DNA of 64,000 bases, taken from contig NZ_JAKMAJ010000001.1 in NCBI RefSeq assembly GCF_022378355.1, positions 248,001-312,000 of the forward strand, written 5' to 3'. Position 1 is the stretch's first letter; every line of letters begins with the position of its first letter. Positions 53,122-62,552 of the stretch are shown here, piece after piece. Position numbers and translations under genes: made by a program. The DNA is from Brenneria bubanii. GTDB taxonomy: Bacteria > Pseudomonadota > Gammaproteobacteria > Enterobacterales > Enterobacteriaceae. Below the pieces are notes generated by a model, which saw only the letters and a list, made by a program, of their open reading frames with translations, had not been told where the DNA came from and ran no database searches.

Positions 53122-53145
53122 TACATACATTCGAGTATGTATGTA
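53122..53145. promoter_or_regulatory. AcrR operator between acrR and acrA
   Basis: Perfect 9-bp inverted half-sites TACATACAT (53122-53130) and ATGTATGTA (53137-53145) flank six bases. Half-sites and spacing closely match the E. coli AcrR operator. It sits between the divergent starts, 23 nt upstream of the acrR ATG complement and 90 nt before acrA, so it can control both genes. Confidence 0.92.
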
Positions 53146-53234
53146 ACATAGCACGAACATAGAATTATCGCAGCAATGGGTTTTAAAGCGCGTGATCCAT
53201 TGGTCAATTCAAATCGGATACTTGAGGTTTATCT

Positions 53235-54428
53235 ATGAACAAAAACAGAGGGCTAACGCCTCTGGCGGCAGTTCTGATGCTTTCTGGCGGCTTAATTCTC
53301 GCGGGATGTGATAATAGTGAAAAACAACAATCTGGAGCGCAGCAATCAGCACCTGAAGTCGGCATTGTCACATTGAAAACCCAAGCGTTTAACGTCACGA
53401 CGGACTTGCCGGGTCGTACTAATGCCTACAGGGTTGCAGAAGTTCGTCCCCAGGTTGGCGGTATTATCCTGAAGCGCAACTTTGTCGAAGGCAGTGACGT
53501 TCAGGCCGGCTCATCACTATATCAAATCGATCCTGCGCCCTATCAAGCCGATTATAACAGCGCCAAAGGCGCATTGGCCCAGGCCCAGGCCAGTGCCGAA
53601 ATCGCCCGGCTGACGGTTAACCGTTATAAACCTTTGCTGGGAACCAACTACGTCAGTAAGCAAGACTACGATCAGGCCGTCTCGACATCCCGTCAGGCGA
53701 ATGCCAGCGTACAGGCCGCTCAGGCTTCGGTGGATAATGCAAAAATCAATCTTGCCTATACCAAAGTCAATACCCCGATCTCGGGGCGCGTGGGTAAATC
53801 CACGGTGACCGAGGGCGCGCTGGTTTCGACAGGGCAAACTACCGCGCTAACCACGGTACAACAACTCGATCCGATGTACGTCGATGTCACTCAGTCCAGC
53901 AACGATTTTCTGCGGCTGAAAAAAGAACTGGAAAATGGCGCCTTAAAACAGAGCGAAGGCAAAGCTAACGTTCGCTTGCTGCTGGAAAACAATTCTGAAT
54001 ATGCTCAACCGGGCACACTGGAATTTTCCGATGTCACCGTAGACGAAACCACAGGTTCGATTACCCTGCGGGCCATTTTTCCCAACCCGCAGCACGACCT
54101 TTTACCCGGCATGTTTGTCCGCGCACGTCTGGATTCCGGGGTGAAAGACGACGCTATCCTGGCGCCTCAGATGGGCATTACCCGTAATGCGCGTGGCGAA
54201 GCCACCGCGATGGTCATCGGCGAAGGCGATAAAGTCGAGGTTCGCAATGTGACCACATCAACGGCGGTTGGTAATAAATGGCTGATCACTGACGGTTTGA
54301 AAGCGGGCGATCGCATCATTGTCACCGGTTTGCAAAAAATCAAACCCGGCATGCAGGTAACAGGAAAAGAAGTCGCTCAAGAAAACAAGCAGCCACAGCA
54401 ATCGCAGGCTGAACCCGCGAAGTCTTAA
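53235..54428 (+). CDS. acrA: Multidrug efflux periplasmic adaptor AcrA
   Basis: Periplasmic membrane-fusion lipoprotein that bridges AcrB and TolC. It has 397 residues as in E. coli. The lipobox LAGC places the acylated cysteine at residue 25. Lipoyl, alpha-hairpin (about 100-170), beta-barrel and membrane-proximal domains follow, with typical blocks such as LPGRTNAYRVAEVRPQVGG and INLAYTKVNTPISG. GAGG precedes ATG 53235. It is repressed by AcrR and is followed by acrB after 16 nt. Confidence 0.99.
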   Translation: MNKNRGLTPLAAVLMLSGGLILAGCDNSEKQQSGAQQSAPEVGIVTLKTQAFNVTTDLPGRTNAYRVAEVRPQVGGIILKRNFVEGSDVQAGSSLYQIDPAPYQADYNSAKGALAQAQASAEIARLTVNRYKPLLGTNYVSKQDYDQAVSTSRQANASVQAAQASVDNAKINLAYTKVNTPISGRVGKSTVTEGALVSTGQTTALTTVQQLDPMYVDVTQSSNDFLRLKKELENGALKQSEGKANVRLLLENNSEYAQPGTLEFSDVTVDETTGSITLRAIFPNPQHDLLPGMFVRARLDSGVKDDAILAPQMGITRNARGEATAMVIGEGDKVEVRNVTTSTAVGNKWLITDGLKAGDRIIVTGLQKIKPGMQVTGKEVAQENKQPQQSQAEPAKS

Positions 54429-54444
54429 CAGGAGCCGGTAATTC

Positions 54445-57400
54445 ATGGCTAAGTTTTTTATAGATCGACCCATTTTTGCATGGGTAATCGCCATTGTGGT
54501 GATGCTGGCCGGGGCGCTGGCGATTGTGAAATTGCCTATTGCGCAATATCCGACAATCGCGCCGCCTGCAATCGAAATCACAGCGAGCTATCCGGGAGCG
54601 GATGCTTCAACGCTGCAGGATTCCGTTACGCAGGTTATCGAACAGAACATGAATGGTATCGATAACCTGATGTACATGTCTTCCAGTAGTGACTCATCTG
54701 GTACGGTTCAGATTACCCTGACCTTCGATGCGGGCACCAACCCCGACATTGCACAGGTTCAGGTACAGAACAAACTGCAACTGGCGACGCCGTTGCTGCC
54801 TCAGGCAGTTCAACAGCAGGGCGTACAGGTTCAGAAATCGAGCAGCAGCTTCCTGATGGTCGCCGCTTTCATCAGTAACGACGGCGAAATGACGCAGCAG
54901 GATATTGCTGACTACGTTGCCGCCAATGTGCAAGACCCGATAAGCCGTACCAACGGCGTCGGTGACGTGCAGCTATTCGGCGCGCAATATGCCATGCGTA
55001 TCTGGCTGGATCCGAACAAGCTGAATAATTATCAGCTGACCACCGGCGACGTTACCACCGCCATTACGGTACAGAATAACCAGATTGCTTCCGGTCAGCT
55101 CGGCGGGGTGCCGCCGGTTCCGGGGCAGGAATTGAATGCGTCGATCATCGCGCAAACACGATTGAATTCGCCCGAAGAGTTTTCCAATATTTTGTTGAAG
55201 GTGAACTCGGACGGTTCGCAAGTGCGGCTGAAAGACGTGGCGCGCGTCGAGCTCGGCGCGGAAGGTTATGACGTTATCGCCCGATATAATGGCCAGCCGG
55301 CAGCCGGTATCGGGATCAAGCTGGCAACCGGGGCCAATGCGCTGGATACCGCTTCAGCGGTAAAAAATGAATTATCCCGGTTACAAGAGTTCTTCCCGAA
55401 CGGGTTAAATGTGGTTTACCCCTACGATACGACGCCTTTCGTTAAAATCTCTATTAACGAAGTCGTGAAAACGTTGATAGAAGCTATCGTGCTGGTATTC
55501 CTGGTAATGTACCTCTTCTTGCAGAACTTCCGTGCGACGTTGATTCCGACTATCGCCGTGCCTGTCGTTCTGTTAGGCACATTCGCCATTATTTCGGCGT
55601 TCGGCTATTCCATCAACACCCTCACCATGTTTGGGATGGTGCTCGCAATCGGTTTGCTGGTGGATGATGCCATCGTCGTAGTGGAAAACGTTGAGCGCGT
55701 GATGGCGGAAGAGGGTCTGCCGCCCAAAGAAGCCACCAAGAAATCGATGGAGCAGATACAGGGCGCCCTGGTGGGGATAGCGCTGGTCCTCTCCGCGGTA
55801 TTTGTACCAATGGCCTTTACCGGTGGTTCGACCGGCGCAATCTACCGCCAGTTTTCCATCACCATTGTCTCCGCGATGGCGCTTTCGGTGCTGGTTGCGT
55901 TGATTTTGACCCCGGCGCTTTGTTCCACGCTGTTAAAACCTATCGCCAAAGGCGATCACGGCGAGAAAAAAGGGTTCTTCGGCTGGTTCAACAATCTGTT
56001 TGAAAAGAGCACCCACCATTACACCGACAGCGTTGCCAATATTCTGCGCAGCACCGGTCGATATCTGGTGGTTTATCTGCTGATTGTTATCGGACTGGCG
56101 TTGCTGTTCACTCGCTTACCTAGTTCCTTCCTGCCCGAAGAAGACCAGGGGGTGCTGCTTAATATTGTTCAGCTTCCTGCCGGCGCGACGCAGGAAAATA
56201 CCCAGAAAGTGATGGATCGGTTGACCAAGCACTATCTGGATAACGAGAAGAACACCGTGAGATCGGTCTTTACGGTCAGCGGCTTCGGTTTTTCAGGTCG
56301 TGGTCAAAACGCCGGTTTGGCATTTGCCAGCCTGAAAGACTGGGATGAGCGAGACGGCGCGGAGAATAAGGTAGCGGCTATCGCCGCAAGGGCCAATGCC
56401 GCATTCAGCCAAATCAAGGAAGGGATAGTAATTGCTACAAACGTTCCCGCGATCGTGGAACTGGGAACGGCAACCGGTTTTGACTTCCAGTTGATCGATC
56501 AGGCGAACCTGGGACATACGCAACTGACGCAAGCGCGTAACCAACTGTTGGGCATGGCCGCGCAGCGACCGGATGTGCTGGTACAGGTTCGTCCGAACGG
56601 TATGGAAGACACCCCGCAGTTCAGGCTTGATGTCGATCATGAAAAAGCCCAGGCTCTGGGGGTATCGCTGTCGGATATTAACGCCACGCTGGCAACGGCG
56701 CTGGGCGGAAGTTATGTAAATGACTTTACCGACCGCGGCCGCGTGAAGAAAGTGTATGTGCAGGGCGATGCTCCGTTCCGTATGCTGCCGGACGATATCA
56801 AAAACTGGTATGTCCGCGGCAGCAATGGACAAATGGTGCCCTTCTCCGCGTTCACACAAAGCCACTGGGAATATGGCTCTCCGCGTCTGGAGCGCTATAA
56901 CGGTCAGCCATCCATGCAGATACAGGGTGAAGCGGCGCCAGGTAAAAGTACCGGTGAGGCAATGGCATTGATGGAGGAGTTTGTCACCAAGCTGCCAAAA
57001 GGCATTGGCTATGAATGGACGGGAATGTCATATCAGGAACGATTATCTGGTAACCAGGCTCCGGCCTTGTATACCATATCGCTGATTGTGGTCTTCCTGT
57101 GTCTGGCAGCACTGTACGAAAGCTGGTCGATTCCGTTCTCGGTTATGTTAGTCGTACCGCTGGGTATTCTGGGGGCTGTTGTCGCCGCATCGATGCGCGG
57201 GCTTGAAAACGACGTTTACTTTAAGGTGGGCCTGCTGACAACCATAGGGCTATCGGCGAAGAACGCCATACTGATCGTCGAATTCGCTAAGGATCTGATG
57301 GAAAAAGAGGGTAAAGGTTTGATTGAGGCGACGCTGGATGCAGTACGTATGCGTTTGCGCCCAATTCTGATGACCTCCCTTGCCTTTATCCTTGGGGTCG

Positions 57401-57579
57401 TACCGCTGGTTATCAGTACAGGTGCGGGCTCTGGCGCTCAAAACGCGGTGGGTACTGGCGTAATGGGCGGGATGATTACGGCAACCATTTTGGCTATCTT
57501 CTTCGTTCCTGTATTCTTCGTGGTGGTTCGCCGCCGCTTTAGCAAGAAGAATGAAGAAACCGAGTCCCAACAACAGTAA
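54445..57579 (+). CDS. acrB: Multidrug efflux RND transporter AcrB
   Basis: Proton-driven trimeric pump that exports drugs, bile salts and plant antimicrobials through AcrA and TolC. It has 1044 residues (E. coli 1049). It starts [20 protein letters not shown]. The proton-relay aspartates are in [20 protein letters not shown], and twelve membrane helices enclose two large periplasmic loops. The C-terminus is shorter than in E. coli by a few residues. Ribosome binding site AGGAGC lies before ATG 54445. A strong terminator ends the operon. Confidence 0.99.
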   Translation: MAKFFIDRPIFAWVIAIVVMLAGALAIVKLPIAQYPTIAPPAIEITASYPGADASTLQDSVTQVIEQNMNGIDNLMYMSSSSDSSGTVQITLTFDAGTNPDIAQVQVQNKLQLATPLLPQAVQQQGVQVQKSSSSFLMVAAFISNDGEMTQQDIADYVAANVQDPISRTNGVGDVQLFGAQYAMRIWLDPNKLNNYQLTTGDVTTAITVQNNQIASGQLGGVPPVPGQELNASIIAQTRLNSPEEFSNILLKVNSDGSQVRLKDVARVELGAEGYDVIARYNGQPAAGIGIKLATGANALDTASAVKNELSRLQEFFPNGLNVVYPYDTTPFVKISINEVVKTLIEAIVLVFLVMYLFLQNFRATLIPTIAVPVVLLGTFAIISAFGYSINTLTMFGMVLAIGLLVDDAIVVVENVERVMAEEGLPPKEATKKSMEQIQGALVGIALVLSAVFVPMAFTGGSTGAIYRQFSITIVSAMALSVLVALILTPALCSTLLKPIAKGDHGEKKGFFGWFNNLFEKSTHHYTDSVANILRSTGRYLVVYLLIVIGLALLFTRLPSSFLPEEDQGVLLNIVQLPAGATQENTQKVMDRLTKHYLDNEKNTVRSVFTVSGFGFSGRGQNAGLAFASLKDWDERDGAENKVAAIAARANAAFSQIKEGIVIATNVPAIVELGTATGFDFQLIDQANLGHTQLTQARNQLLGMAAQRPDVLVQVRPNGMEDTPQFRLDVDHEKAQALGVSLSDINATLATALGGSYVNDFTDRGRVKKVYVQGDAPFRMLPDDIKNWYVRGSNGQMVPFSAFTQSHWEYGSPRLERYNGQPSMQIQGEAAPGKSTGEAMALMEEFVTKLPKGIGYEWTGMSYQERLSGNQAPALYTISLIVVFLCLAALYESWSIPFSVMLVVPLGILGAVVAASMRGLENDVYFKVGLLTTIGLSAKNAILIVEFAKDLMEKEGKGLIEATLDAVRMRLRPILMTSLAFILGVVPLVISTGAGSGAQNAVGTGVMGGMITATILAIFFVPVFFVVVRRRFSKKNEETESQQQ

Positions 57580-57607
57580 TCAGAACATCAACGCATTATC
57601 CTTCACT

Positions 57608-57632
57608 AAAGGCCGCATTCGCGGCCTTTTTT
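57608..57632 (+). terminator. acrAB terminator
   Basis: AAAGGCCGC (57608-57616) and GCGGCCTTT (57621-57629) form a 9-bp stem with an ATTC loop, followed by a run of T residues, 28 nt past the acrB stop. Confidence 0.95.
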
Positions 57633-57743
57633 ATTTATGCGCCTTAATATCTTCTCACCTTACGCTCCTCAGCTTCATGTATAGACAGCCATTCCCCCAC
57701 CAATACAAAGGTTGATTGAGGTAATAAAAAAGCGCAATATATA

Positions 57744-57761
57744 GTTATGTTATAACATAAC
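57744..57761. promoter_or_regulatory. Zur box upstream of rpmE2
   Basis: GTTATGTTATAACATAAC is a perfect 18-bp palindrome 13 nt before the rpmE2 ATG. It matches the AT-rich ATGTTATA-type palindrome bound by the zinc repressor Zur in enterobacteria. The zinc-free L31 and L36 paralogues downstream are classic Zur targets, which makes the call strong. Confidence 0.88.
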
Positions 57762-57774
57762 AATAGAGGAAAGT

Positions 57775-58023
57775 ATGAAGGCGAACATCCATCCCGATTA
57801 CCGGACAGTGGTGTTTCATGACACCAGCGCCGATACGTATTATCAAATTGGTTCAACCATCAAAACAGAGCGCACGATTGAATTGGATAGCATCCGTTAC
57901 CCCTACGTTACCATTGATGTTTCTTCGGCTTCTCATCCTTACTATACCGGGAAGCAGAAAGAGTATGCTAAAGAGGGGAGCACTGCCCGTTTTCAGCAGC
58001 GTTTTGGTCGTTTTTTCAAATAG
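57775..58023 (+). CDS. rpmE2: 50S ribosomal protein L31 type B (zinc-free)
   Basis: Paralogue of L31 without the zinc-binding cysteines, made under zinc starvation to replace L31 and free ribosomal zinc. It has 82 residues (E. coli YkgM 87), with no cysteine at all. Signature segments are [29 protein letters not shown] and [15 protein letters not shown] precedes ATG 57775. It is preceded by a perfect Zur palindrome. Unlike E. coli, where rpmJ2 follows closely, a 197-nt gap separates the two genes here. Confidence 0.95.
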   Translation: MKANIHPDYRTVVFHDTSADTYYQIGSTIKTERTIELDSIRYPYVTIDVSSASHPYYTGKQKEYAKEGSTARFQQRFGRFFK

Positions 58024-58220
58024 TGCGCGCATAGATTTCACAGGGCGCAGCGAAAAGAGAGCGAATTGAAGTCGATATTCATGCGCTGGTAATGGGAATC
58101 CTGAAGCCGATTCCAGCATTCAGACATCGCCCGGCAATGTTCAAACAGGGAACAGGTCAAATGAATGAAGCCGTATCGCTGCAACCGGAAAGATGATAGG
58201 TATTAAAGAGGAATATTCAG

Positions 58221-58364
58221 ATGCAGGTACTTAGCTCCCTTCGCTCAGCAAAGAATCGTCATAAGGATTGCGTAGTCGTACGCCGCCGCGGGCGAATCTA
58301 TGTGATATGCAAAACCAACCCTCGCTTTAAAGCGGTGCAAGGCAGAAAAAAGAAAAAGGGCTGA
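58221..58364 (+). CDS. rpmJ2: 50S ribosomal protein L36 type B (zinc-free)
   Basis: Forty-seven-residue L36 paralogue (E. coli YkgO 46) that substitutes for zinc-dependent L36 when zinc is scarce. The sequence begins [17 protein letters not shown] and ends [15 protein letters not shown]. The zinc ribbon of normal L36 is incomplete, as expected for the type B form. AGAGGAA lies 8 nt before ATG 58221. It may be co-transcribed with rpmE2 from the Zur-controlled promoter; a strong terminator follows. Confidence 0.95.
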   Translation: MQVLSSLRSAKNRHKDCVVVRRRGRIYVICKTNPRFKAVQGRKKKKG

Positions 58365-58389
58365 TCCCTTTTCCGTAACAATTTTCTAC

Positions 58390-58426
58390 AGCTCTGTTAT
58401 GCATGTAACAGAGCTTTTTCTTTTTT
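58390..58426 (+). terminator. rpmJ2 terminator
   Basis: AGCTCTGTTA (58390-58399) and TAACAGAGCT (58406-58415) make a 10-bp stem with a 6-nt loop, followed by a T-rich run, 25 nt after the rpmJ2 stop. Confidence 0.95.
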
Positions 58427-58442
58427 AAAGAAAAACAACAGG

Positions 58443-58532
58443 ATGAAAAACAGCCGATCGGTACATATCTTTACACTGGCGCTTTGGCTATTGATTTTTT
58501 CAGTTATGAACCCTGTTCTATACGTAAATTAA
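58443..58532 (+). CDS. Possible 29-residue single-span membrane peptide
   Basis: An ATG frame of 29 codons just after the rpmJ2 terminator encodes a basic N-terminus (MKNSRSVH) followed by one hydrophobic stretch (IFTLALWLLIFSVMNPVLY). This is the usual form of small enterobacterial membrane proteins. Against it, AGG lies directly next to the ATG with no normal spacing, no promoter is clear between the terminator and the frame, and I recognise no family. It is reported as a candidate only. Confidence 0.25.
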   Translation: MKNSRSVHIFTLALWLLIFSVMNPVLYVN

Positions 58533-58935
58533 TTTAATAGGCTAATATTATGGTTATTCCAAAACTATTCCTCCGATAGAAATTTTTGTGATTTAATCCC
58601 GATAAATAGCATTGAAAACCTTATCTAATTTCCGCGAATCTTACCGACTCTTTTGCTATAGTTATATACAGAGCGACCCGATACGTATCAAAATGGCACA
58701 ATGTAGGCCTCTCTTGTTTTCATTAAAATGAAAAGATACTCTGTCGGCATCGGGAGGTGTGAGCCATCGTGGGCTGAATTGTGGTTGTCTAAATCCCAGA
58801 CGTTGAACGCTTGCATGTAGACATCATGATTGTAGAAACATGGTTAAGGCTATTCTCTTATGAGTTTGTCAGTCTGCCTGTTTACCAGGTGTTAACCTCA
58901 GTGACACTGAATAACGGCTTAACGGAGGGATTGAT
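58533..58935. other. tomB upstream region
   Basis: About 400 bases without a recognised gene. A candidate promoter is TTACCG (58641-58646) with TATACA (58665-58670) and an 18-nt spacer; it would leave a 260-nt leader before tomB. A 70-codon frame (58811-59023) overlaps the tomB start in another frame and is probably spurious. The region is AT-rich, as expected for an H-NS/Hha-bound locus. Confidence 0.4.
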
Positions 58936-59304
58936 ATGGATGAGTACACTCCTAAACATTATGATATTGCCCAACTCAGATTCTTATGTGAGAATCTATG
59001 CGACGAGAGCATTGCTACGTTAGGCGACAGCAGTCATGGCTGGGTCAACGACCCAACATCTGCGATCAATCTCCAATTAAATGAACTTATTGAGCATATC
59101 GCTACATTTATTCTTACGTTTAAAATAAAATATCCTGACGAAAGTGAACTTTCTCAGCGGGTCGAAAAGTATTTAGATGACACCTACGTACTGTTTAGCA
59201 ACTATGGTATCAATGATGCTGAATTACGCGGATGGAAGAAATCCAAAGAAAGATTATTCGGAATGTTCTCAGAACCGGGTATCTGTACGCCTGCTAAAAC
59301 TTAA
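58936..59304 (+). CDS. tomB: Hha antitoxin/biofilm regulator TomB (YbaJ)
   Basis: Acidic partner of Hha; in E. coli TomB counteracts Hha toxicity, by oxidising an Hha cysteine, and affects biofilm and conjugation. It has 122 residues (E. coli 124). The conserved N-terminus is MDEYTPKHYDIAQLRFLCE, and residues near 30-50 read GDSSHGWVNDPTSAINLQLN. The C-terminal half is helical with YLDDTYVLFSNYGI. GGAGG lies just before ATG 58936. hha follows after 56 nt on the same strand. Confidence 0.96.
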   Translation: MDEYTPKHYDIAQLRFLCENLCDESIATLGDSSHGWVNDPTSAINLQLNELIEHIATFILTFKIKYPDESELSQRVEKYLDDTYVLFSNYGINDAELRGWKKSKERLFGMFSEPGICTPAKT

Positions 59305-59360
59305 GCAATAATTTATCTTATATTTATTAACCACCAGGTACTGTTAGCATAAAGGCCAAC

Positions 59361-59564
59361 ATGAAAAAAATCGATTATTTGATGCGTTTACGTAAATGCA
59401 CAACCATAGACACGCTGGAACGTGTTATTGAGAAAAACAAGTATGAACTCTCCAACGATGAACTGGAGATGTTCTATTCCGCAGCGGATCATCGCCTGGC
59501 AGAACTGACGATGAACAAACTTTACGATAAAGTTCCCACCGCGGTATGGAAATACGTCCGTTAA
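59361..59564 (+). CDS. hha: Hha/YmoA-family nucleoid modulator
   Basis: Small protein that binds H-NS and modulates silencing of virulence and horizontally acquired genes. It has 67 residues, the length of Yersinia YmoA (E. coli Hha 72). Conserved segments are [21 protein letters not shown] and [17 protein letters not shown]. The single cysteine (RKCTT) corresponds to the residue implicated in TomB-mediated inactivation. It forms a two-gene unit with tomB and is followed by a terminator. Confidence 0.97.
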   Translation: MKKIDYLMRLRKCTTIDTLERVIEKNKYELSNDELEMFYSAADHRLAELTMNKLYDKVPTAVWKYVR

Positions 59565-60065
59565 TTCTTCAAGGTAAAGTACGACAAACGCTGATATAAA
59601 TTAATACATCGTGCCGATATCATCATCGGCCTTTGTTTTTATTGTATTTTTAACGTTTTAATACGCCAAGAGTTGTAACAAATTGTATTTTATATAATAG
59701 AAATAATTAGAGTACTGAGTTTTATAAAAATATCTGAACCACCATTATTTCGCCCTTCATCACAATACCGGTAAAGATCGATTACGATAATTACGGCTAT
59801 TCTCGTTCATTCTCCACAGGCATATTGTACCTGACAATTCACACCTGCGTTTTTCATTTCGCCTGAATTCAATAACTAATAAAGTCATTGGAATTACAGT
59901 AATAGCAGATCGTTTTTTCGATTATGACAATGAGCCACGTCGCTGGATAATAAAATAACCATCGGTAACAACAGATTTGGGAATGTACCCATTGACGACA
60001 TGCGATCTATGTCACAAAACGGCTTGAGGGGATTTTTAGTGTGGAAAAATATCAGACGAGAAATT
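59565..60065. other. hha-ffs intergenic region
   Basis: About 500 AT-rich bases with no gene. The left end carries the hha terminator. The remainder shows no RNA-like structure or coding frame that I can support; a 64-codon minus-strand frame (59894-60088) runs into ffs and looks random. Confidence 0.5.
59613..59641 (+). terminator. hha terminator
   Basis: GCCGAT (59613-59618) and ATCGGC (59625-59630) form a 6-bp stem with a 6-nt loop, followed by CTTTGTTTTTA, about 50 nt after the hha stop. Confidence 0.8.
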
Positions 60066-60178
60066 GGTGGAGGCCCTGCCAGCCACATCCCGGCACACGC
60101 GTCTCCTGCTGCGGCTGCTTCCTTCCGGACCTGACCGAGTTAACAGGTTAGCATTGCGGGAGAACCGACAGGGCCTCC
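60066..60178 (-). ncRNA. ffs: 4.5S RNA of the signal recognition particle
   Basis: RNA scaffold of the bacterial signal recognition particle; it binds Ffh and pairs ribosomes making membrane proteins with FtsY. The minus strand is about 113 nt and matches E. coli 4.5S RNA (114 nt), with the apical tetraloop region GTCCGGAAGGAAGCAGCC and complementary ends GGAGGCCCTG and CAGGGCCTCC that close the long hairpin. Ends are set from this closing stem. A TATAGT -10-like hexamer (plus 60206-60211) lies about 30 nt upstream, consistent with a 5'-extended precursor. Confidence 0.97.
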
Positions 60179-60454
60179 ATTGACAGCCCTAACTAAACAT
60201 CCATTACTATAGAGCGGTGAGCATTATGGGCGATGGGCCGTTCAATTGCAAGCTAACACCTCCCAACCGTTGTTTTCTTACACAGTAGCCGGCATGACAT
60301 ACTACCAGTAGCCTGCATCGTTCGAGTCGTGCGAAAGCATCAGTTCAAGCGGGCCGAGATCCATAGATGGTGCGAGTAACAAAGACAACGTGCATGCGAC
60401 TGGAAGTATGCCGGCGTATACTTCCTCTACTGGTTAACACATAAGGTTTCGTTG

Positions 60455-60775
60455 ATGACAGCAGAATTAGACACGTTTCAACAACGTGTTTTTCAGATCG
60501 TAGCCGCCATCCCTTACGGGAAAATCGCCACCTATGGCGATGTCGCCATGATGGCAGGTTCGCCTCGCGCCTCAAGACAAGTTGGCGGCGTATTAAAGCG
60601 TTTACCCGTAGGCAGCAAGCTCCCCTGGCACCGAGTGATTAACAGAAAAGGTGAAATATCACTTATTGGTGACGACCACCAACGCCAAAAATTAGCATTA
60701 CAGGCAGAGGGCGTGATCTTTAACCAGCAGGGAAAAATAGACCTTACCGCATTCCGTTGGCGGAGCGTGCCATAA
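60455..60775 (+). CDS. atl: Alkyltransferase-like protein Atl (YbaZ)
   Basis: DNA-binding homologue of O6-alkylguanine methyltransferase that flags bulky alkyl lesions for nucleotide excision repair rather than removing them. It has 106 residues. The reactive cysteine motif PCHR is replaced by PWHR (57-60), the hallmark of Atl proteins. The helix-turn-helix region is IATYGDVAMMAGSPRASRQVG. ATG 60455 has AAGG 8 nt upstream; a TTG one codon earlier is possible. It is convergent with ybaY, as in E. coli. Confidence 0.94.
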   Translation: MTAELDTFQQRVFQIVAAIPYGKIATYGDVAMMAGSPRASRQVGGVLKRLPVGSKLPWHRVINRKGEISLIGDDHQRQKLALQAEGVIFNQQGKIDLTAFRWRSVP

Positions 60776-60828
60776 CATTATGACACGCTCAGTTTCAGGC
60801 TCCCCTACCAAGCGGGTTGCACTGGGTG

Positions 60829-61350
60829 TTATGGCTGCGGAGTCAACGACCCGCTACCTGTTTTTTCCACCGGTAACGGCACGGACGCTACGGGCGCCAT
60901 GACCAGATCGGCATTATTCACACCATTAGTGATAACCGGTAAAACATTTTCCGTCACCATCACCACTCGGTTATCAATAGCAATAGCCGCGCTAAGGAGG
61001 ATACGAGCGCGGGGCTGAATGTCAGTCGGGTTATAGGGTAATACAAAGGTGAAAGGCGCCTGCTTTCCTCCGGTTCGCGTTACGCGCTGGGTAATCACTT
61101 TTGAAGGCGCATCCGCCACCGATGCGTCGGATACCGTTACCGTCAATACTGCGTTAGGCGGTAAGGCAATGCGCTGACGAATATTCACGGTCCCGGTGAC
61201 GGCGGGCATTGATACCGCTGTCGGCTGAGTAGCAGCGGCTGTCACGGGCGGCGCGCCGGCTTCCGAAGAAACCGCATAATCACTCCTGCCCCCACAGGCC
61301 GCCAGAGCCATTGATAACGTGATACCGCCTAAGATATGCCATAATTTCAT
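60829..61350 (-). CDS. ybaY: Lipoprotein YbaY (YscW/type III pilotin-like)
   Basis: Predicted outer-membrane lipoprotein of unknown function with a type III secretion pilotin-like (YscW) fold. It has 173 residues (E. coli 190). The signal peptide ends in LAAC with the acylated cysteine at residue 19. A low-complexity Ala/Thr/Pro linker is followed by the conserved blocks RQRIALPPNAVLTVTVSDAS and PRARILLSAAI. The start at 61350 has GGAG upstream and preserves the lipobox; the longer frame would not. It lies between atl and tesB. Confidence 0.92.
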   Translation of the reverse strand: MKLWHILGGITLSMALAACGGRSDYAVSSEAGAPPVTAAATQPTAVSMPAVTGTVNIRQRIALPPNAVLTVTVSDASVADAPSKVITQRVTRTGGKQAPFTFVLPYNPTDIQPRARILLSAAIAIDNRVVMVTENVLPVITNGVNNADLVMAPVASVPLPVEKTGSGSLTPQP

Positions 61351-61568
61351 TCGGTCAGTCTCCTTTATTATTGTCGGACTACCGGCATCAGAAAACCGGC
61401 ATTCAGATACCCAACTAATCTCGATGTTGAAACACGAATACACCTCAAACTGAAAAATAAAGGGTATAAGTAGTATGGGTCACTCAATACCATAATGATG
61501 GTACAAAATTCTGATATTTTCCTGATAAATAATTTAAATTACCAAGTCCAACCCATGAGGCCGGCACC

Positions 61569-62432
61569 ATGAGCCAAGCACTGCAAAATCTTCTCGACCT
61601 CCTCAAGCTGGAAAAAATCGAGGAAGGACTGTTCCGGGGACAAAGTGATGATTTGGGGCTGCGGCAGGTATTTGGCGGGCAGGTCGTAAGCCAGGCGATG
61701 TCGGCAGCGAAACAAACCGTGCCAACCGATCGCGGTATCCATTCATTTCACAGCTACTTTCTGTTGCCCGGAGAAAGCCAGAAACCCATTATTTACGATG
61801 TGGAAAATCTGCGTGACGGCAATAGCTTCAGCGCGCGTCGAATCCGCGCCATTCAGAACGGCAAGCCGATATTTTACATGACGGCCTCGTTCCAAAGTCA
61901 CGAAACAGGGTTTGAACATCAGAATATCATGCCCAAGGTCACGCCGCCGGAGGCGCTCAAATCAGAGCAGGAAATCGCCCAAAGCATAGCGCATTCATTA
62001 CCACCGCAGATTCGTGACAAATTCACCCGCCCCAGACCCATTGAGTTTCGACCCGTAAGGTTTTATAACCCGCTGAAAGGGGACGTGGACGAACCGGTGC
62101 GACATGTTTGGTGCCGTGCCAGCGGCCCGTTACCAGAGGATGAGCGAATCCATCAATATCTGCTTGGCTATACATCCGACTGCAATTTTTTGCTAACGGC
62201 ACTACAACCACACGGCGTTGGCTTTCTTGAACCGGGAATGCAGGTCGCCACAATCGATCACTCAATGTGGTTTCATCGCAATTTTCGTCTGGATGACTGG
62301 TTATTGTATGCCGTAGAAAGCACTTCCGCTTCAGGCGCCAGAGGATTTGTACGCGGACAATTTTATACCCGAGAGGGCGTGCTGGTTGCCTCAAGCGTGC
62401 AGGAAGGAATAATACGCCGCGCTCCCCATTAA
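61569..62432 (+). CDS. tesB: Acyl-CoA thioesterase II TesB
   Basis: Cytosolic double-hotdog thioesterase that hydrolyses medium and long acyl-CoA. It has 287 residues (E. coli 286). Recognisable blocks are [19 protein letters not shown] at the N-terminus, HSFHSYFL, and in the second hotdog IDHSMWFHR and the terminal [14 protein letters not shown], which carries the catalytic glutamine. The start MSQALQNLL matches E. coli. It faces amtB convergently. Confidence 0.98.
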   Translation: MSQALQNLLDLLKLEKIEEGLFRGQSDDLGLRQVFGGQVVSQAMSAAKQTVPTDRGIHSFHSYFLLPGESQKPIIYDVENLRDGNSFSARRIRAIQNGKPIFYMTASFQSHETGFEHQNIMPKVTPPEALKSEQEIAQSIAHSLPPQIRDKFTRPRPIEFRPVRFYNPLKGDVDEPVRHVWCRASGPLPEDERIHQYLLGYTSDCNFLLTALQPHGVGFLEPGMQVATIDHSMWFHRNFRLDDWLLYAVESTSASGARGFVRGQFYTREGVLVASSVQEGIIRRAPH

Positions 62433-62490
62433 AAGCCCGACAGACATGTTCGGGAAGCGAACGGGTAAAAGCGATGACCGGCCGCAACAG

Positions 62491-62528
62491 ACAAAAAACA
62501 GGGCGTGGAATTACCCAACGCCCTGTTT
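62491..62528 (-). terminator. amtB terminator
   Basis: AAACAGGGCGT (62496-62506) and ACGCCCTGTTT (62518-62528) form a perfect 11-bp stem with an 11-nt loop. On the minus strand U residues follow. It lies 24 nt past the amtB stop and may also stop convergent tesB transcripts. Confidence 0.92.
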
Positions 62529-62552
62529 CTCAATCAATGCTAACCTTGCTAC

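Noticed and set aside
58811-59023. A 70-codon frame overlapping the tomB start
   Set aside because: It overlaps tomB in another frame and has no ribosome binding site or recognised similarity.
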